This document shows positions 62,448 to 64,000 of a stretch of 64,000 bases of DNA, piece after piece. The stretch comes from Aureimonas endophytica (lineage in GTDB: Bacteria > Pseudomonadota > Alphaproteobacteria > Rhizobiales > Rhizobiaceae), in the NCBI RefSeq assembly GCF_014642635.1, contig NZ_BMIQ01000002.1, forward strand, positions 248,001-312,000. The letters run 5' to 3'. The first letter of the stretch is position 1; each line of letters opens with the position of its first letter. The translations under genes were made by a program, and so were the position numbers. The notes beneath the pieces were generated by a model. It searched no databases. It was not told the origin of the DNA and saw nothing but the letters and a program-made list of their open reading frames with translations.

Positions 62448-63068
62448 TCACTTCGGGCGGATGAAGGCTTCCCGCTCCGCCTCGCAACCGGCCCGGCAGA
62501 AGCAGGTGTCGAGATGGTCGTTGACGATCCCCTCCGACTGCATGAAGGCGTAGCAGGTGGTCGGGCCGACGAAGGCGAAGCCTTTCGCCTTCAGCGCCTT
62601 CGACAGGGCGGCCGAGCGCGGCGAGATCGGGTTGGCGCGCAGCCAGTCCGCCGTCATCGCGGCGGGGCGTTCCTCCGGTGGCGGCTCGAAGCTCCAGGCG
62701 AGCGCGGCGAGGCTCTCGCCCTTCTCATGCATGGCGCGCAGCGCCCGCGCATTGCCGATGGCGGCGAGGATCTTCGCCCGGTGCCGCACGATGCCGGGAT
62801 TGCCGAGCAGGCGCTCCACCTCCGCCTCGCCGAAACCCGCCATCCGCTCGGCCTCGAAGCCGGCGAAGGCCTCGCGGAACCCCTCGCGCTTCCTGAGGAT
62901 CGTCGCCCAGGAGAGGCCCGACTGAAAGCCTTCGAGACAAAGCTTCTCCAGAAGCTTCGTCTCGTTCCCCTCCGGCCGCCCCCATTCGCGGTCGTGATAG
63001 GCGAGATAGGCCGGCTCGCCATTCGCCCAGCCGCAGCGCGCCGGGGCTTCCGTCATGGCATCATCCAT
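62448..63068 (-). CDS. tag: DNA-3-methyladenine glycosylase I
   Basis: Tag removes 3-methyladenine from DNA in base-excision repair. The 206-residue protein has the N-terminal RCGWANGEPAYLAYHDREWG and the C-terminal VGPTTCYAFMQSEG and NDHLDTCFC, which together supply the zinc ligands (Cys and His near both ends) and the base pocket. The helix-hairpin-helix region ILRKREGFREAFAGF is present. ATG at 63056 is an alternative start, four residues shorter. It is divergent from the L,D-transpeptidase gene. Confidence 0.94.
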   Translation of the reverse strand: MDDAMTEAPARCGWANGEPAYLAYHDREWGRPEGNETKLLEKLCLEGFQSGLSWATILRKREGFREAFAGFEAERMAGFGEAEVERLLGNPGIVRHRAKILAAIGNARALRAMHEKGESLAALAWSFEPPPEERPAAMTADWLRANPISPRSAALSKALKAKGFAFVGPTTCYAFMQSEGIVNDHLDTCFCRAGCEAEREAFIRPK

Positions 63069-63093
63069 CGCGGTCGATTCGTCCCTAACCCTT

Positions 63094-63131
63094 CGTCAAC
63101 CATAACCGAAGCTTTCCGAAGATGGTTGACG
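63094..63131. promoter_or_regulatory. 10-bp inverted repeat between tag and the L,D-transpeptidase gene
   Basis: CGTCAACCAT (63094-63103) and ATGGTTGACG (63122-63131) form a perfect 10-bp inverted repeat with an 18-base centre, 26 bases upstream of the tag ATG at 63068. The centre itself is a near-palindrome around GAAGCTTTCCG. It is a good candidate for a dimeric regulator site; each arm also holds AACCAT, a half-site like that of CtrA. Confidence 0.45.
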
Positions 63132-63232
63132 GATCGCGCCCCGTCTTCACCATTCGCTTGCCGTCCCGGTGCCACTTTTGGCTCGGCCCGCTGTCCAGGC
63201 GGGCGACTTGCCGAGAGGGTCCCCTGTCCGCC

Positions 63233-64000
63233 ATGTCGATCGCCGCCTTCCGTCTTCGCCGCCCGGCCCCCGCGCTGCTTGCCGCGCTTCTCCTTCTCGC
63301 CGCCGCGCCGCCGAGCCTCGCGCGCGACCGCGCCGGTGCGATCACCGGCGTCCAGGTCGCGCCGGACCTCGAACGCGAATGGCTCTTGCAACTCGCGCCC
63401 GGCAGCGGCGTCGTGCCCGGCTATCGCCGCCCCGAGCTCCGGCGCAATGCCGGCTATGCCGATCCCTCGACCATCCGGGGCACGGTCGGCTATTCCCGCC
63501 TGCCGGAGATGCAGGCCTCGATGGCGAGCCCGGCAAAGGCGCGCGATACGGCGGAACCGCCCGTCGCCCGCCCGGCCGCGACGCCGGTGGCCATGGCCGC
63601 CCAGGCGCCCGTGCGCGCCGCCAAGCCGGCGAAGGACGGCGCGGGACGCGGCCTCGATCCGCGCTTCCTGCCGCAGGATGTCGATTACACGTCGCCCGAA
63701 AGGCCCGGCACGCTGATCATCGATACGAATCAGCGCTTTCTCTATCTCGTCCAGGGCGACGGCAAGGCGCGGCGCTACGGCGTCGGCGTCGGCAAGCCGG
63801 GCTTCGAATGGGCCGGCCGGCATCAGGTGACGCGCAAGAGCGAATGGCCAGTCTGGACGCCGCCCGAGCAGATGCGCGAGCGCGAGCGCGCCAAGGGCCG
63901 CATCCTGCCGGTGCGCATGGAGGGCGGCCCGGAAAACCCGCTCGGCGCCCGGGCGATGTATCTCGGCTCGACGCTCTACCGCATCCACGGCACGAACCAG
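63233..64000 (+). CDS. L,D-transpeptidase (YkuD family), 3'-truncated
   Basis: The frame is open from the ATG at 63233 to the window end (256 codons, no stop), so the gene continues outside. The product begins with a signal peptide (RRPAPALLAALLLLAAAPPS) and an Ala/Pro-rich linker to about residue 130. The YkuD domain follows: ERPGTLIIDTNQRFLYLVQG, GVGVGKPGFEWAGRHQVTRK, EWPVWTPPEQM, and PLGARAMYLGSTLYRIHGTN, the first half of the catalytic site; the Cys-containing second half lies outside. Such enzymes make 3-3 peptidoglycan cross-links or attach proteins to the wall in the periplasm. Confidence 0.9.
   Translation, partial: MSIAAFRLRRPAPALLAALLLLAAAPPSLARDRAGAITGVQVAPDLEREWLLQLAPGSGVVPGYRRPELRRNAGYADPSTIRGTVGYSRLPEMQASMASPAKARDTAEPPVARPAATPVAMAAQAPVRAAKPAKDGAGRGLDPRFLPQDVDYTSPERPGTLIIDTNQRFLYLVQGDGKARRYGVGVGKPGFEWAGRHQVTRKSEWPVWTPPEQMRERERAKGRILPVRMEGGPENPLGARAMYLGSTLYRIHGTNQ

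Overview
The window is high-GC, tightly packed chromosomal DNA of an alphaproteobacterium, most probably of the order Hyphomicrobiales. This is inferred from several features together: the atpHAGDC operon without F0 genes, an RppH-type Nudix gene downstream of ctpA and a divergent polysaccharide deacetylase, a plant-type glutamate-cysteine ligase, a PdhS/PleC-like kinase with a CtrA box, and a tRNA-His without an encoded G-1. The family Aurantimonadaceae is a guess. No phage, plasmid, integrase, transposase or CRISPR genes are visible. Apart from repeat clusters it reads as core genome.

Layout. 1-6.5 kb: the end of ctpA, a 0.9 kb cluster of palindromic intergenic repeats, a divergent polysaccharide deacetylase, an MFS permease, an ArsB-like permease and rppH. 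6.5-12.3 kb (minus): a small secreted protein, then the F1 ATP synthase operon read atpH-A-G-D, a tiny Cys-rich protein, atpC. 12.4-16.4 kb (minus): a small membrane protein, an acyltransferase and priA. 16.5-18.1 kb: an unusual SDR protein and a methyltransferase. 18.1-27 kb: succinate dehydrogenase split in two, sdhB at 18.1 kb and sdhCDA at 24.3-27 kb, with four plus-strand genes between (diguanylate cyclase, adenine deaminase, AraC regulator, PEBP protein). 27.3-29.7 kb: a GGDEF-EAL protein and a small hypothetical. 29.8-33.9 kb: potFGHI polyamine uptake, with a striking leader in front of potF. 35.2-41.5 kb: acetoacetyl-CoA synthetase, a 262-bp MITE-like inverted-repeat element, a large PAS histidine kinase and a phasin. 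41.6-42.6 kb: tRNA-His, a frameshifted PemK/MazF toxin gene and a candidate small RNA. 42.6-48.9 kb: dinB, a small membrane protein, chrA, xseA, lysR and a DUF1127 gene. 48.9-55.8 kb: a CorC-like protein, a hypothetical, gshA, rsmE, an SDR, a TauE permease and csbD. 55.9-61.7 kb: fumC, a glycosyltransferase and the hisS-hisZ-hisG operon. 61.7-64 kb: a second repeat cluster, tag, and the first part of an L,D-transpeptidase gene that runs off the window.

How the genes work together. Central energy metabolism is well represented: F1 ATPase, complex II and fumarase. AacS and the phasin suggest polyhydroxybutyrate and ketone-body use. The his operon pairs histidyl-tRNA synthetase with the HisZ/HisG entry enzyme of histidine synthesis, and the cognate tRNA-His is 19 kb away. 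Two c-di-GMP genes each share a divergent promoter region with one half of the split sdh genes.

The observations most worth a second look are the potF leader with two competing anti-Shine-Dalgarno arms, the CtrA box in front of the PdhS-like kinase, the roughly 180-bp low-GC patch inside hisS, the small-RNA candidate after tRNA-His, the 262-bp element, and the Cys-rich gene wedged between atpD and atpC.
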